Assembly: GCA_902788805.1 (NCBI GenBank)
Contig: CADALO010000003.1
Coordinates: forward strand, 186,001-250,000
Direction: 5' to 3'
Origin: an uncultured Bacteroidota bacterium
GTDB taxonomy: Bacteria > Bacteroidota > Bacteroidia > Bacteroidales > P3
Length of the DNA: 64,000 nucleotides
Every line of letters begins with the position of its first letter. The stretch's first letter is position 1. The position numbers and the translations under genes are program-made. Under the pieces are notes generated by a model, which worked only from the letters and a program-made list of their open reading frames with translations, was not told the DNA's origin and did no database searches. Positions 27,453 to 37,700 of the stretch are shown in pieces.

Positions 27453-27573
27453 CTACTTTTCCCGATACTGGCAAATTTTTTTTTGCTTCTTTCTGTTAAC
27501 TGCTGACGTTTCAGTGAATTAATCTTTTGCCCGCACTGCACAATCCAATGCGGCGCACTCTGTTTCCTATATG

Positions 27574-28623
27574 TTATTTATAGATTTTGCGCCTGTTCAT
27601 CTCGGCGTGGAAAGCGGCGGCGTTCGCGTTATGCTGCGCCAGCGTGGTGGCGAAGGCGTGGCGTCCGCTGAAGTCGGCTTTGGCGCAGAAATACAGGTAG
27701 TCGGTCGGCTTGTCTTTCAGCACCGCGTCAATCGACGCAGTGCTCGGAATACATATCGGTCCTGGAGGCAACCCTTTGTATTTGTATGTGTTATATGGGC
27801 TTTCGGCTTCTATGTGCTTGTTCAGCAGGCGCCTTAGCGTGAAGTCGCCGACGGCATACTTCAGCGTCGGGTCGGCCTGCAGCAGCATTCCTTTGCGCAA
27901 GCGGTTCAGGTAAACACTGGCAATGTCGGGTTTCTCGTCGTTCTTGTTGGTCTCTTCCTCCACTATCGACGCCAGCGTGACCACCTCTGTCTGTGTCATT
28001 TTCAACGCCTTGCATTGCTCCTTGCGTGCATCGGTCCAGAAGCGGTCCCACTCCTTGTTCATCCTTTTCAGCAGCTTCTCGGGCGTCGTGTTCCAGTATA
28101 TCTCGTATGTGTTCTGCGGAAACATACCTATTATCGTGGCCTTGTTGAAGCCGTATTCCGCGCAGACAGCCTCGTCTTCAAGCAGTTGCAGCAGAGCGTC
28201 GCTCTCCATTTCAAGTCTGCGGCCGATATAGTCGCACAGTTGGCGCTTGGTCCGGTACTTGTTGATTGTCAATCGGATTGCGTCTTGGTTGCCGCAGTAG
28301 AGCTTGGTCAGCACGTTCCACACCTTGTCCTCGGGCTTAAGCACATAGCAGCCGCCCTTGACATTGTCCTTGTAATTCCGGATACGTGCCATAGTGTTGA
28401 AAACCATCTTGTTGCCTATGCAACCGTGCGCCTCGAGCGAGTCCACTACCGTCGCATAGTCCGAGCCGGTGGCGATATAGAGTGTCACCGTTTCGCGGTT
28501 GGCCATCTTCTGGCCGCGCAGCACCGCAAGTGCCGCAACCACAGCCACTAACACCACAACCGCTATCGTGCCGATAATCACATTCTGCCTTTTCAGTTGC
28601 TTCTTCTTGCCTTTTTTTGCCAT
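27574..28623 (-). CDS. mltG: Endolytic murein transglycosylase MltG
   Basis: The 349-residue protein has a basic cytoplasmic N-terminus (MAKKGKKKQLKRQ), one membrane helix (about residues 14-36) and a periplasmic YceG domain. The catalytic Glu lies in TLASIVEEET near residue 218, followed by LQADPTLKYA and GLPPGPICIPS, all MltG signatures. It cleaves nascent glycan strands and sets peptidoglycan chain length. It follows the GNAT gene with a 3-bp gap, so the pair is probably one operon. Confidence 0.95.
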   Translation of the reverse strand: MAKKGKKKQLKRQNVIIGTIAVVVLVAVVAALAVLRGQKMANRETVTLYIATGSDYATVVDSLEAHGCIGNKMVFNTMARIRNYKDNVKGGCYVLKPEDKVWNVLTKLYCGNQDAIRLTINKYRTKRQLCDYIGRRLEMESDALLQLLEDEAVCAEYGFNKATIIGMFPQNTYEIYWNTTPEKLLKRMNKEWDRFWTDARKEQCKALKMTQTEVVTLASIVEEETNKNDEKPDIASVYLNRLRKGMLLQADPTLKYAVGDFTLRRLLNKHIEAESPYNTYKYKGLPPGPICIPSTASIDAVLKDKPTDYLYFCAKADFSGRHAFATTLAQHNANAAAFHAEMNRRKIYK

Positions 28624-28626
28624 CTC

Positions 28627-29151
28627 TTAATCCTCTATAATCTTTTGATAAACAATTGCATCGCTCCATTCGCCGCCCGTCAGCAGCCAGTCCTTCACGC
28701 GACCGCAAGTCGCATAGCCGGCCTTCTCGAAAAGCCTGACACTCTGCTTGTTGCCTGTGCCGACGATGGCGTACAGCTGATGCAGGCCGATATGCTCGCG
28801 AGCAAAAGCCTCGACCGCCGCAAGCATAGCGATGCCGTAGCCCTTCCTGCGCATCCGGCTGTCGGTCAAAATGCCCACTCCGGCGCGGCGGTGGTGCGGG
28901 TCGAAATCATACAGGTCCACACATCCAACAGCTTCGCCCTCAGCGTTCTCGGCCATCAGCCGCAGCTGCCGCGAGGCATAGATGTCCACGCCGCTGCACT
29001 CGTCGATGAACTGCTGCAGCGCGTGGCGCGAAAAAGGCTGGTGTGCAGCACTATAGACCCATACCTCGGGGTCGTTCTCCCATCTGTAAATGGCGTCGAT
29101 GTCGGCAGGCTCCATCGCACGCAGGACTATGTCGGGCTTTTTCGTTTCCAC
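28627..29151 (-). CDS. GNAT family N-acetyltransferase
   Basis: The 174-residue protein has the GNAT acetyl-CoA fold: an N-terminal IVLRAMEPADIDAIYRWEND, the central GVGILTDSRMRRKGYGIAML stretch carrying the acetyl-CoA pyrophosphate loop (RRKGYG, about residue 115), and the C-terminal VRLFEKAGYATCGRVKDW. The order resembles RimJ/SpeG-type enzymes. The substrate is not predictable. It is upstream of mltG and divergent from the phosphatase gene at 29529. Confidence 0.87.
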   Translation of the reverse strand: METKKPDIVLRAMEPADIDAIYRWENDPEVWVYSAAHQPFSRHALQQFIDECSGVDIYASRQLRLMAENAEGEAVGCVDLYDFDPHHRRAGVGILTDSRMRRKGYGIAMLAAVEAFAREHIGLHQLYAIVGTGNKQSVRLFEKAGYATCGRVKDWLLTGGEWSDAIVYQKIIED

Positions 29152-29257
29152 TTCTCGATACTTTTTTGCCCCTTAACGGCAAACATCGCCTTTTATTGCC
29201 GCCTGCCCAAAAATATCATACTCCCTTTTCCGTGTCCGCCGCTGATGTGGATATGGT

Positions 29258-29275
29258 GCAGGCAGAGATGCCTGC
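29258..29275. repeat. GCAGGCA-GAGA-TGCCTGC hairpin next to phased element copy 3
   Basis: A perfect 7-bp stem with a 4-base loop ends seven bases left of copy 3. A hairpin with the same arms stands left of copy 4 at 38490-38507. Confidence 0.8.
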
Positions 29276-29281
29276 GCACTA

Positions 29282-29380
29282 GGACCAACACTGGTCGTTG
29301 TACAATATATGTACAATAGTTGTACAATACTTGTACAATTGGTAAACGTACAAATATTGTACAAGTATTGTACATATATT
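29282..29380. repeat. Phased GTAC palindromic element, copy 3 (right end truncated)
   Basis: It begins GGACCAACACTGGTCG. GTAC starts at 29300, 29311, 29322 and 29333, then 29348, 29359 and 29370, an 11-bp pitch with a 15-bp central step. The right arm stops after GTACATATATT and lacks the final GTACAACGACCGGAGTTGG cap. It lies 39 bp left of the promoter box of the gene at 29529. Confidence 0.9.
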
Positions 29381-29418
29381 AGACGGTTGAAAAATTTTGC
29401 TGTTTTCGACTTTTTTCC

Positions 29419-29426
29419 TATCTTTG
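29419..29426 (+). promoter_or_regulatory. TAnnTTTG promoter box of the inositol monophosphatase-like operon
   Basis: TATCTTTG followed by C is an exact match, about 100 bp upstream of the start at 29529. Confidence 0.7.
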
Positions 29427-29528
29427 CCGTTGGACATTTGGATGTATCGCCTCGCTATTGCGTTGTATGCCAGTACGGTATGCTTTTGGCGGTGCGTTCT
29501 GGATGTGTTTAAATATGATTTCAAGGCT

Positions 29529-30353
29529 ATGATAAACCATAAAGAATTATGCGATGAGGTGTGTCGGCTGGCTGCCGAGGTCGGCACCTTTCTCGCCACG
29601 GAGAGGAAAAATCTCAACTCGGTCGACACGCAGTCGAAGGGCGTGCACGACTATGTGACGCGCTTTGACAAGGAATCGGAGCGACGCATTGTCGAGCGTG
29701 CACGCAAGTTGCTGCCCGACAGTGACTTTATTGCCGAGGAGGGTACTGCTGCCCGCACGGGCAAATGTCGCTACACCTGGATTGTCGACCCGCTTGACGG
29801 CACTACCAATTTCATCCACGCCTTTGCGCCGACCTGCGTATCTATCGGGTTGCAGGACAATCAGTTGTCGGCCGAATGCGGCCGTCCTGTGATGGCGTTG
29901 GGGGTGGTCTATGAGATCTGGGCCGATGAGTGCTTCTACGCCTGCCAAGGTGTTGAGGGAGCGTACCTTAACGGCCAGCCGATTGTCGTTTCCAAAACGC
30001 CGACGGTCAACGACTCGCTGCTTGCCACGGGCTTCCCCTACAGCGATTTCGGACGTATGGAGCAGTATATGCGGCTGCTCGAGTGGACGATGCGCAACAG
30101 TCACGGTGTCAGACGCTTGGGTTCGGCGGCTGCCGACCTTGTCTATACTGCCTGCGGCCGCTGCGACGCCTTCTACGAGTATGGCCTCAAGCCTTACGAT
30201 GTGGCCGCCGGAGCCTTCATCGTCGAGAAAGCCGGAGGGCGCGTGGGCGACTTTGCCGGAGGCCACAACTGGCTCTTTGGCAGCGAGATGGTGGCAGCCA
30301 ACCTGCTCGTTTTCGATGAGTTAACAACACAATTGCAACATTTCGGATTATGA
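29529..30353 (+). CDS. Inositol monophosphatase family protein
   Basis: The 274-residue protein starts MINHKELCDEVCRLAAEVGT. It has the metal-binding sites of the SuhB/IMPase superfamily: FIAEEGT (about residue 72), VDPLDGTTNFIHAF (about 88-101) and the C-terminal KPYDVAAGAFIVEKAGG (about 222). It hydrolyses a sugar or inositol phosphate with magnesium; SuhB-type, CysQ-type and broad specificity cannot be separated here. The upstream in-frame extension to 29397 crosses the promoter and was rejected. It overlaps the NfeD gene by four bases, heading a three-gene operon. Confidence 0.92.
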   Translation: MINHKELCDEVCRLAAEVGTFLATERKNLNSVDTQSKGVHDYVTRFDKESERRIVERARKLLPDSDFIAEEGTAARTGKCRYTWIVDPLDGTTNFIHAFAPTCVSIGLQDNQLSAECGRPVMALGVVYEIWADECFYACQGVEGAYLNGQPIVVSKTPTVNDSLLATGFPYSDFGRMEQYMRLLEWTMRNSHGVRRLGSAAADLVYTACGRCDAFYEYGLKPYDVAAGAFIVEKAGGRVGDFAGGHNWLFGSEMVAANLLVFDELTTQLQHFGL

Positions 30354-31693
30354 AAAGGATATTTGCTCTTTTTTTAGGCCTTGTGCTTGCGTCGCTTGCG
30401 GCGTCGGCCCAGAATGACAAGAAGATTGTCTACTATTTCCCTATAGATGAGGAGATTGCTCCGCCGGCGTCGCTGCGCGTCGAGAAGGCTATGGAGGAGG
30501 CTAAATCGGTCAAGGCCGACATTATCGTGGTGCATATCAACACTTTTGGCGGCACGCTCGATGACGCGGATAAGATCAGGACCGCCTTCCTGCAGTCGGA
30601 AACGCCCGTGTGGGCCTATATCGATAACAACGCGGCATCGGCAGGTGCCTTGATATCAATTGCTTGCGACTCGATTTATATGCACAGTGGCTCGTCGATA
30701 GGAGCGGCCACGGTGGTCAATCAGACCGGCGAGGTGCAGCCCGACAAGTACCAAAGCTATATGCGCTCGTTGATGCGCACCACAGCCGAGGCGAAGGGGC
30801 GCCGTCCCGACATTGCACAGGCTATGGTGGACCCCGACATCTATGTGGAGGGCATCAGCGACAGTGGCAAGGTACTGACTTTCACCACTAACGAGGCAAT
30901 TAGGTACGGATTCTGCGAGGCCGAGGCGGAAAGTCTGGCGCAGCTGCTCGACCACGCAGGGGTGAAGGAGTACACTATCCGTGAGCAGCGCTACACGTTC
31001 CTCGACAAGCTTATCGGCTTTCTGGTGTCGCCCGTGGTTTCTGGCATCCTTATTATGCTGATTATAGGTGGAATATACTTTGAGTTGCAGCAGCCTGGCA
31101 TCGGTTTCCCGCTCATTCTGGCACTGTCGGCAGCGGCTCTATATTTCGCGCCGCTCTACCTTGAAGGGCTTGCAACTTATTGGGAGATAATTATTTTCAT
31201 TATCGGTATAGTGCTTATCATTTTGGAGCTGTTTGTCTTCCCCGGCTTCGGTGTGTCGGGGGTGCTGGGCATAATCTGCCTTGTGACTGGTCTGGTATTC
31301 AGTATGATAGGCAACGTTGGCTTCGATTTCTCGCACGTTCCCACCGGCATCATTGCCAACCGCCTAATGGTGGTGCTGCTCTCAATCGCCGCGGCGCTGC
31401 CAATCAGCATTTGGTTGGGCAAGAAACTGTTTGAGAGCACTTTGTTCGGCGGCTTGGCGCTCAACACCGAAGAGAAGACCGACGAAGGGTTCACCGTGGC
31501 CATCGACAAGATGCAGGCATTGATAGGTACTACCGCTACCGCCGCAAGCATACTGCGGCCCGCAGGCAAGATTGTGGCTGACGGCAAGGTGTATGATGCT
31601 GTGGCTCAGATAGGTTATATCGAAAAAGGCAGCGAAGTCAGCATAGTCGACTATGTGAACGGCAGCCTTGTGGTCAAAGAAACAGAGAAGTAG
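30350..31693 (+). CDS. NfeD family membrane-bound serine protease homologue
   Basis: The 447-residue protein is a long-form NfeD. It has a signal peptide (MKRIFALFLGLVLASLAASA), a ClpP-like protease domain with INTFGGTLDDADKI and the nucleophile region NNAASAGALISIACD (about residues 90-105), four or so membrane helices at about 225-345, and a C-terminal OB-fold domain. Long NfeD proteins work with stomatin-like partners in membrane quality control; no stomatin gene is adjacent. It begins inside the preceding stop codon and ends directly before the ABC transporter. Confidence 0.92.
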   Translation: MKRIFALFLGLVLASLAASAQNDKKIVYYFPIDEEIAPPASLRVEKAMEEAKSVKADIIVVHINTFGGTLDDADKIRTAFLQSETPVWAYIDNNAASAGALISIACDSIYMHSGSSIGAATVVNQTGEVQPDKYQSYMRSLMRTTAEAKGRRPDIAQAMVDPDIYVEGISDSGKVLTFTTNEAIRYGFCEAEAESLAQLLDHAGVKEYTIREQRYTFLDKLIGFLVSPVVSGILIMLIIGGIYFELQQPGIGFPLILALSAAALYFAPLYLEGLATYWEIIIFIIGIVLIILELFVFPGFGVSGVLGIICLVTGLVFSMIGNVGFDFSHVPTGIIANRLMVVLLSIAAALPISIWLGKKLFESTLFGGLALNTEEKTDEGFTVAIDKMQALIGTTATAASILRPAGKIVADGKVYDAVAQIGYIEKGSEVSIVDYVNGSLVVKETEK

Positions 31694-33325
31694 ATGTTAC
31701 AGGCGTTCAGACTTATATGGCAATGCGACAAGAAGAGCCTGTTGTTCAAGGTGTTCTACACTGTGTGCACCAGTCTCTTGCCGTTGGCCAACCTCTACAT
31801 CCTCAAGGTACTTGTCGACTCGGTGACGAGCTATGCCGGCTCGGGATTCGAGGAGTTCCCGCAGATGCTGATTTATTGCATTCTGGCTTTCTGCGGCATT
31901 ACGCTGCTCAACCGCCTTATAAGTGTGCTGAGCACCGTGAACAACGACATCCTGACGCAGAAGCTGATAGACTATATCAACAACCTGATACAGAACCAGT
32001 CGGTGCGCCTTGACTTGGCATACTACGACAACCCCGACTACCACGATACGTTCCACCGCGCGCAACAGGAGGCGGCATTCAGGCCGATACGAATCCTTGA
32101 GAATTTTGTTTCGGCGTTGAGCGCGCTGATTTCGCTTGCCGGCGTGGGTGTGATGCTGCTTGTCTCTTCGTGGCAAGTGATTGTGGTTATGGTCGTTGCC
32201 GTGGTGCCTACATTCTGTGTGAAGCTTTACAAGTCGCGTCGTATCTACCGTTTCCGCCGCGAGGCCACGCAGACTATGCGTCGCAGCAACTATTATGGCC
32301 AGCTGCTGTCGGACCGCGCATACGCCAAGGAGGTGCGCTCGTTCGGGCTGGCCGACTATTTTCGCCAATGCTATGTGTCGATACGCCGCAAGCTGGTGTC
32401 GCAACTCCTTGCCATTTCGCGTCGGCTGGCCTACTTCGACGCTCTGACGGCCGTCATCGAAGCCGCCGCCCTTGTCTTTGTGCTGCTGTTTCTGGTGCGG
32501 CCTGCCGTGTCGGGGGCTCTGACAATAGGTACGTTTGTAATGCTTTTCGAGGCTTTCCGTCGCGGGCAAGGCTACCTCAACTCTTTGGTGAGCGGCGTCA
32601 GCGGGCTTTATGAGCACAAACTATTCATCAACAACTTGTTCGAGTTTTTGAAGCTGGAGCCTTCCATCACTTCGCCTGTGAACCCTGTGGCGTTCCCCGA
32701 GAGGGTGGAGGAAGTATCGTTTGAGAACATAACGTTCTATTACCCAGAGATGAAGACGCCTACGCTCAATGCTTTTTCGATGAAGGCACGCAAGGGCGAG
32801 GTGACTTATCTGGAGGGTGAGAACGGCTTTGGCAAGACGACGCTGCTCAAGCTGCTGCTGCGCCTCTACGACCCTCAGCAGGGTTCGATACGCATCAACG
32901 GCATCGACATCAGGCAGTTCGACCTCGCTGAGCTCAGGCACAACATCAGTGCCATATTCCAAGATTATGTGCAGTTCTATTTTACTGCTCGTGAGAATAT
33001 TACCTTCGGGGAGATAAACAATGCCGACGATGCCCGGCGCCTGGCTGAAGCCGTCCGTCTGGCCGACGCCGAGGGCGTGGTGGCACGTCTCAGCAAGGGC
33101 CTCGACACGCCGCTGGGTCGCCAGTTCGACCACGGCGAGGAGCTGAGTATGGGGCAATGGCAGCGCATCGCCCTGGCCCGACAGCTCTTCTCGCGTGCTC
33201 CGATACTGTTGTTCGACGAGCCTATGGCGTGGATGGATTCGAAGGCGCGCGCCACGTTTGCCTCTACGCTCGAAACCCTTCGCAAGGACCATATCATACT
33301 GCTTGTAAGACATTTGGAAAGCTGA
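31694..33325 (+). CDS. ABC exporter, fused permease and ATPase
   Basis: The 543-residue protein has an N-terminal membrane domain with about six helices (residues 20-310) and a C-terminal ATPase. Walker A is GENGFGKTT, the signature is ELSMGQWQRIALARQ (Met where Gly is usual), and Walker B is ILLFDEPMAWMD. The protein ends soon after the H-loop (LVRHLES), so the ATPase is slightly short. The substrate is unknown. Its ATG follows the NfeD stop directly (TAGATG), so the genes are translationally coupled. Confidence 0.9.
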   Translation: MLQAFRLIWQCDKKSLLFKVFYTVCTSLLPLANLYILKVLVDSVTSYAGSGFEEFPQMLIYCILAFCGITLLNRLISVLSTVNNDILTQKLIDYINNLIQNQSVRLDLAYYDNPDYHDTFHRAQQEAAFRPIRILENFVSALSALISLAGVGVMLLVSSWQVIVVMVVAVVPTFCVKLYKSRRIYRFRREATQTMRRSNYYGQLLSDRAYAKEVRSFGLADYFRQCYVSIRRKLVSQLLAISRRLAYFDALTAVIEAAALVFVLLFLVRPAVSGALTIGTFVMLFEAFRRGQGYLNSLVSGVSGLYEHKLFINNLFEFLKLEPSITSPVNPVAFPERVEEVSFENITFYYPEMKTPTLNAFSMKARKGEVTYLEGENGFGKTTLLKLLLRLYDPQQGSIRINGIDIRQFDLAELRHNISAIFQDYVQFYFTARENITFGEINNADDARRLAEAVRLADAEGVVARLSKGLDTPLGRQFDHGEELSMGQWQRIALARQLFSRAPILLFDEPMAWMDSKARATFASTLETLRKDHIILLVRHLES

Positions 33326-33440
33326 GACAGGGTGGGGGCGGGTTGTCCCGATTCTGAAGGTGCGGTCCCTTTGCTTCGTTGACTTCGCCGTTAAAATCAC
33401 CGTCAGGCTCATTTTTATTTCATAGTTTAAAATAATTGCG

Positions 33441-33448
33441 TATATTTG
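33441..33448 (+). promoter_or_regulatory. TAnnTTTG promoter box of the arginine deiminase gene
   Basis: TATATTTG followed by C is an exact match, about 80 bp upstream of the start at 33527. Confidence 0.65.
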
Positions 33449-33526
33449 CATTTTCGCACATTCGTGCCTCACTGCGGTATTTTGTTGCTTGCCAGTGTGG
33501 TATGTGATGTGGTATAAATTAGATAT

Positions 33527-34783
33527 ATGTCAATCTTTAAAAATAAAACAAACATCAAAGTCAATGTGTCGTCCGAGATAGGCCGCCTGAATGCCGTGCT
33601 GCTGCACCGCCCAGGCGTCGAGATTGAAAGGATGACTCCCCTCAACGCTCACGAAGCCCTTTACAGTGACATTCTGAACAAAAATATCGTCGACAACGAG
33701 TACCGCTATTTCTGCGGCGTTTTCGAACGTATCACCAAAGTTTTCTATGTCAGCGACTTGCTTGAAGAGTTGCTGGAAGACGACGACCTGTGCAACTCGC
33801 TGATTACGCAGAGTTGCGCTGCCGAAGGATGCGAGTATCTGGTTGACGAGCTTATGCAACACAGCCCTAAGGATATAGCAAAGGAACTGATTGAAGGCTT
33901 CCCCTATCGCAAGGGCAAGGACCCCGAGCGCTATGCCGAAAGGCGCTATGTGCTGCGTCCGCTCTATAACCTGTTCTTCACCCGCGACGCCTCGTCGTCG
34001 GTCTACGACCGTGTGCTGATCAACTCGATGTCGTTCGATGTGCGTAAGCGTGAAAACCTGATTTACAAGGCTATTTTCAAGCACTATTTTGGCTGTGAGG
34101 TCATTAACGCTCAGGAGTGGAACAGCAAGGCGCATACAGAAGGTGGCGACGTGCAGATAGGCCGCAGCGACCTGCTGTGCATCGGCGAGGGTATCCGTAC
34201 CGATGCCAAAGGTATTGAGTTTCTGGCTCATACCTTCAGCAATCGCCCCAAGTTCAATATCATTGTCCAGCAGCTGCCGCACCAGCCCGACTCGTTCATC
34301 CATCTGGATATGGTCTATACCTTCCTTGACCGTGACCGCTGTATGATGTATGAGCCGATGCTGCGCAAGACCGCTGAGTTTGCGGGTAAGGCAACGACGT
34401 GGATTGAGATTGACGGCGGCAAAGTGAAGTACCACGACTGCAAGAATATGCTTGAGGCATTGAAACACGTGGGTTTCGATATGGAGCCTGTGTTCTGTGG
34501 CGGCGACGACCTTTGGGTCCAGCAGCGTGAACAGTGGCACAGCGGAGCCAACTTCTTCGCGCTCGCTCCCGGCAAGGTTATCGGCTACCGTCGCAACAGT
34601 CACACAATTGATGCCCTCGACAAGGCAGGCTTTGCCGTCCTCAACGCCGAGGACGTGGCAGAAGGCCGCACAAACATTGACGACTACGACCGCTGCGTGG
34701 TGACATTCGCTGCCAGCGAGTTGCCTCGTGCCGGCGGTGGCGCCCGCTGTATGACGATGCCAATTAATAGGGATAATATTTAA
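33527..34783 (+). CDS. arcA: Arginine deiminase
   Basis: The 418-residue protein converts arginine to citrulline and ammonia. It carries the guanidino-group-modifying signatures: GRLNAVLLHRPG at the N-terminus, FTRDAS (about residue 153), EGGDV (about 205), the catalytic His in HLDMVYTFLDRD (about 263) and the nucleophile Cys near the end in GGGARCMTMPI. Neither a carbamate kinase nor a catabolic ornithine carbamoyltransferase gene is adjacent, so the rest of the pathway is elsewhere or absent. DUF2723 follows after 14 bp and may be cotranscribed. Confidence 0.96.
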   Translation: MSIFKNKTNIKVNVSSEIGRLNAVLLHRPGVEIERMTPLNAHEALYSDILNKNIVDNEYRYFCGVFERITKVFYVSDLLEELLEDDDLCNSLITQSCAAEGCEYLVDELMQHSPKDIAKELIEGFPYRKGKDPERYAERRYVLRPLYNLFFTRDASSSVYDRVLINSMSFDVRKRENLIYKAIFKHYFGCEVINAQEWNSKAHTEGGDVQIGRSDLLCIGEGIRTDAKGIEFLAHTFSNRPKFNIIVQQLPHQPDSFIHLDMVYTFLDRDRCMMYEPMLRKTAEFAGKATTWIEIDGGKVKYHDCKNMLEALKHVGFDMEPVFCGGDDLWVQQREQWHSGANFFALAPGKVIGYRRNSHTIDALDKAGFAVLNAEDVAEGRTNIDDYDRCVVTFAASELPRAGGGARCMTMPINRDNI

Positions 34784-34797
34784 AAATCTTAAACATA

Positions 34798-37700
34798 ATG
34801 GACAAATCCTTGAAACAGTATCACTTGGTAAACAACGCCATAGGCTGGCTCATCGGCATTATAGCCTGCGCTGTTTACATTATGACCGCCGAGGCTACCG
34901 CTTCGTGGTGGGATTGCGGCGAGTACATCGCCACAGCTTTTAAGGTTCAGGTGGGACATCCCCCTGGAGCACCGACTTTCCAAATCTTCGGGCGCCTCTT
35001 CTCGCTCTTCACCGACCCTTATCACGCTGCTTTTGCCGTTAACGTAATGTCGGCAGTAGCCAGCGGACTCGGTATAATGTTCCTCTACTGGACTATTACC
35101 CTGCTGGGCAAGAAACTTATTAAACCCGAAGAACTTGCGCTGAACAACAGCAAGGTATGGGCTGTGTTCGGCTCGGGCGTTGTCGGCGCTCTGGCCTACA
35201 CATTCACCGACACCTACTGGTTCTCGGCTGTTGAAGGCGAGGTCTACGCAATGTCATCGTTCTTTACCGCAGTTGTGTTCTGGGCCATCCTGAAGTGGGA
35301 AGAGCAGGCCGACGACAAGCATTCGCTTCGTTGGCTGATTCTCATCAGTTTCCTCGTCGGTATGGCCATCGGAGTGCACCTGTTGAACCTCTTGACAATC
35401 CCGGCCATAGTATACGTTGTTTACTTTAAGAAGTATCCCAAGACGACACTCAAAGGCTTCGCTATCAGTGGTCTTATATCGCTGGTCATACTTGCCGCCG
35501 TACTCTGGGGCGTGATACCTGGCATCGTGAACCTGTCGTGCGACTTTGACGTCTTCTTCGTCAACAAGCTGCATCTCGGATTCAACTCGGGTACAGTCGT
35601 GTTCTTCCTCCTTATTGCGCTCTTCATAGTGTGGGGTGTGTGGAACAACTCCCATTTCACGCGTCCGGGCAAGACTGTCAACATCATTGTTATCTCCGTG
35701 ATATTCGTGTTGCTGTTTGCCGCCAAGGTCGGTGCCGGCACCTTCTCGTTCGGCTTTTTCGTAGTCCTTGTTCTGCTTGGCGTTGTGTCCTATTTCATCG
35801 TCAAAGGCAAGAACCGCGAAGTGACCAATGCTGCCCTGATGAGCCTGCTGCTGCTGGTGGTCGGCTACTCGACGTTCTTCATCCTTGTTATCCGCGCCAA
35901 CACCAATACGCCGCTTAACGAGAATGCCCCCAAGGATGCCGTTGCTATGCGCGCCTATCTGGGTCGTGAGCAGTATGGCTCGACGCCGCTGCTGACGGGC
36001 CCCTACTATACCGCCGGCAACCCAATCGACTCCAAGAACGACTACGCCAAGTACATACGCACCACCGACGCCGAAGGACGCGACTACTACAAGGTTGCCT
36101 CCTACGCCCAGGAGTTCATCTTCAACGAGAACCATACCGGCTTCTTCCCGCGTATGTACAGCGCCGACAACAGCGGTGGACGTCAGCACCCGCTCTACTA
36201 CCGCTACTGGGCCGGCGATCCTCCTGTGGGTCAGAAACCCACCTTTGCGCAGAATATGACCTTCTTCCACCGCTACCAGATGGGCTGGATGTACTGGCGT
36301 TACTTTATGTGGAACTTCGCTGGTAGACAGAACGACATCCAGGGTCACCATTTCGACGACAACAAGGGTATGCAGGACGTACACTATCCTACTGTCAATG
36401 TCACCGACGGCAACTGGATATGCGGTATCGACTATGTCGACGAGGCTCGTCTCGGCTCACAGAAGAACCTGCCTGACACGCTCGCCAACAACAAGGCACG
36501 CAACAAATACTATATGCTGCCCCTATTGCTCGGTATGCTCGGTCTCATCTACCATTGCATAAAGAACCGCAAGGACGCCTTCGTGGTCTTCCTGATGTTC
36601 TTTATGACCGGCCTTGCAATCGCTATCTATCTGAATATGCCGCCGCGTCAGCCGCGTGAGCGTGACTACGCCTTCGTGGGCTCCTTCTACTTCTTCTCGG
36701 TCTGGATTGGCCTCGGTGTCTATGCCCTATACGACTGGCTGTCGACCAAGTTCGAGAAGAAGGAACGCAACGGCTACCTCATTGCCGGTGCCCTCTGCGT
36801 GCTCCTCGGCTTCCTCTTCAACGGCGCAGCGTTCATTCTCACACTTATCGGTGTGGTGCTGCTCATAGTCAGCGTGGTACGCCTGCCCAAGGCAGTGGCT
36901 ATGCCCCTCGCTTTCGTCCTCTCGATGAGTGTGCCTGTCATACTCGGAGCCGAGAACTGGGACGACCACGACCGTTCGCAGAAAACAGCCGCCCGTGACT
37001 TTGCCAAGAACTACCTCGGACTGGCCGACAAGAACAGCGTAGTCATCACCTTCGGCGACAACGACACCTTCCCACTCTGGTACATCCAGGAGGTCGAAGG
37101 CTGGCGCACCGATGTCAGAATCCTCAACTACACCCTTTCGGGTATGCACTGGTATGTCGAGCAGCTCTACAACAAACTCTACGATTCCGACCCGCTCCCG
37201 TTCACTTTCCCCAAAGAGATGTACGGCCTCGGTTACGAGATTTACGTCTACAACCCCGACGGCCCGCGTATGGAAGTCACCGACGCCTTGCAGACAGTCG
37301 TCGACAACCGTCGACAGTATGTACGCCGCGACCGCGGTGCCGACAGCGTGGTCTATCTGCCTACCAACAAGTTCAAGATCACGCTTAACAAACCCAAACT
37401 TGTTGAAAACGGCATCATTACACCCGAAATCGCCGAGACTATGCCCGACTACATAGCGTTCGATGTCAACATCCCGCGTCGAGGCTACCTCACACGCAAC
37501 GAGATGATGATGCTTGACTTCCTCGGAACCAACCGTTTCGAGCGTCCTGTCAGCATAATGCACACCAGCTATATTTCCGAAGTGTTCCCCGTGGTCAACA
37601 ACTACAGCATCGACGACGGTATGCTATCGCTCCTCGTGCCCTATCCCGTCTCCGGCGGACAGTACATCTACTCCGAGCGTACGGCCGACTACTTCATCAA

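Noticed and set aside
27440-27573. tRNA or second small RNA next to ffs
   Set aside because: No cloverleaf, no conserved TTCGANNC arm; only the ffs promoter and AT-rich sequence.
29282-29380. Rho-independent terminator
   Set aside because: The stem is AT-rich and very long, there is no T-run, and it lies upstream of promoters rather than after stop codons.
29397-29528. N-terminal extension of the inositol monophosphatase-like protein
   Set aside because: It would include the TATCTTTG promoter box, and the family starts near MINHKELC.
33326-33440. RNA gene after the ABC exporter
   Set aside because: GC-rich patches are present, but no closed stem or known RNA motif could be found.
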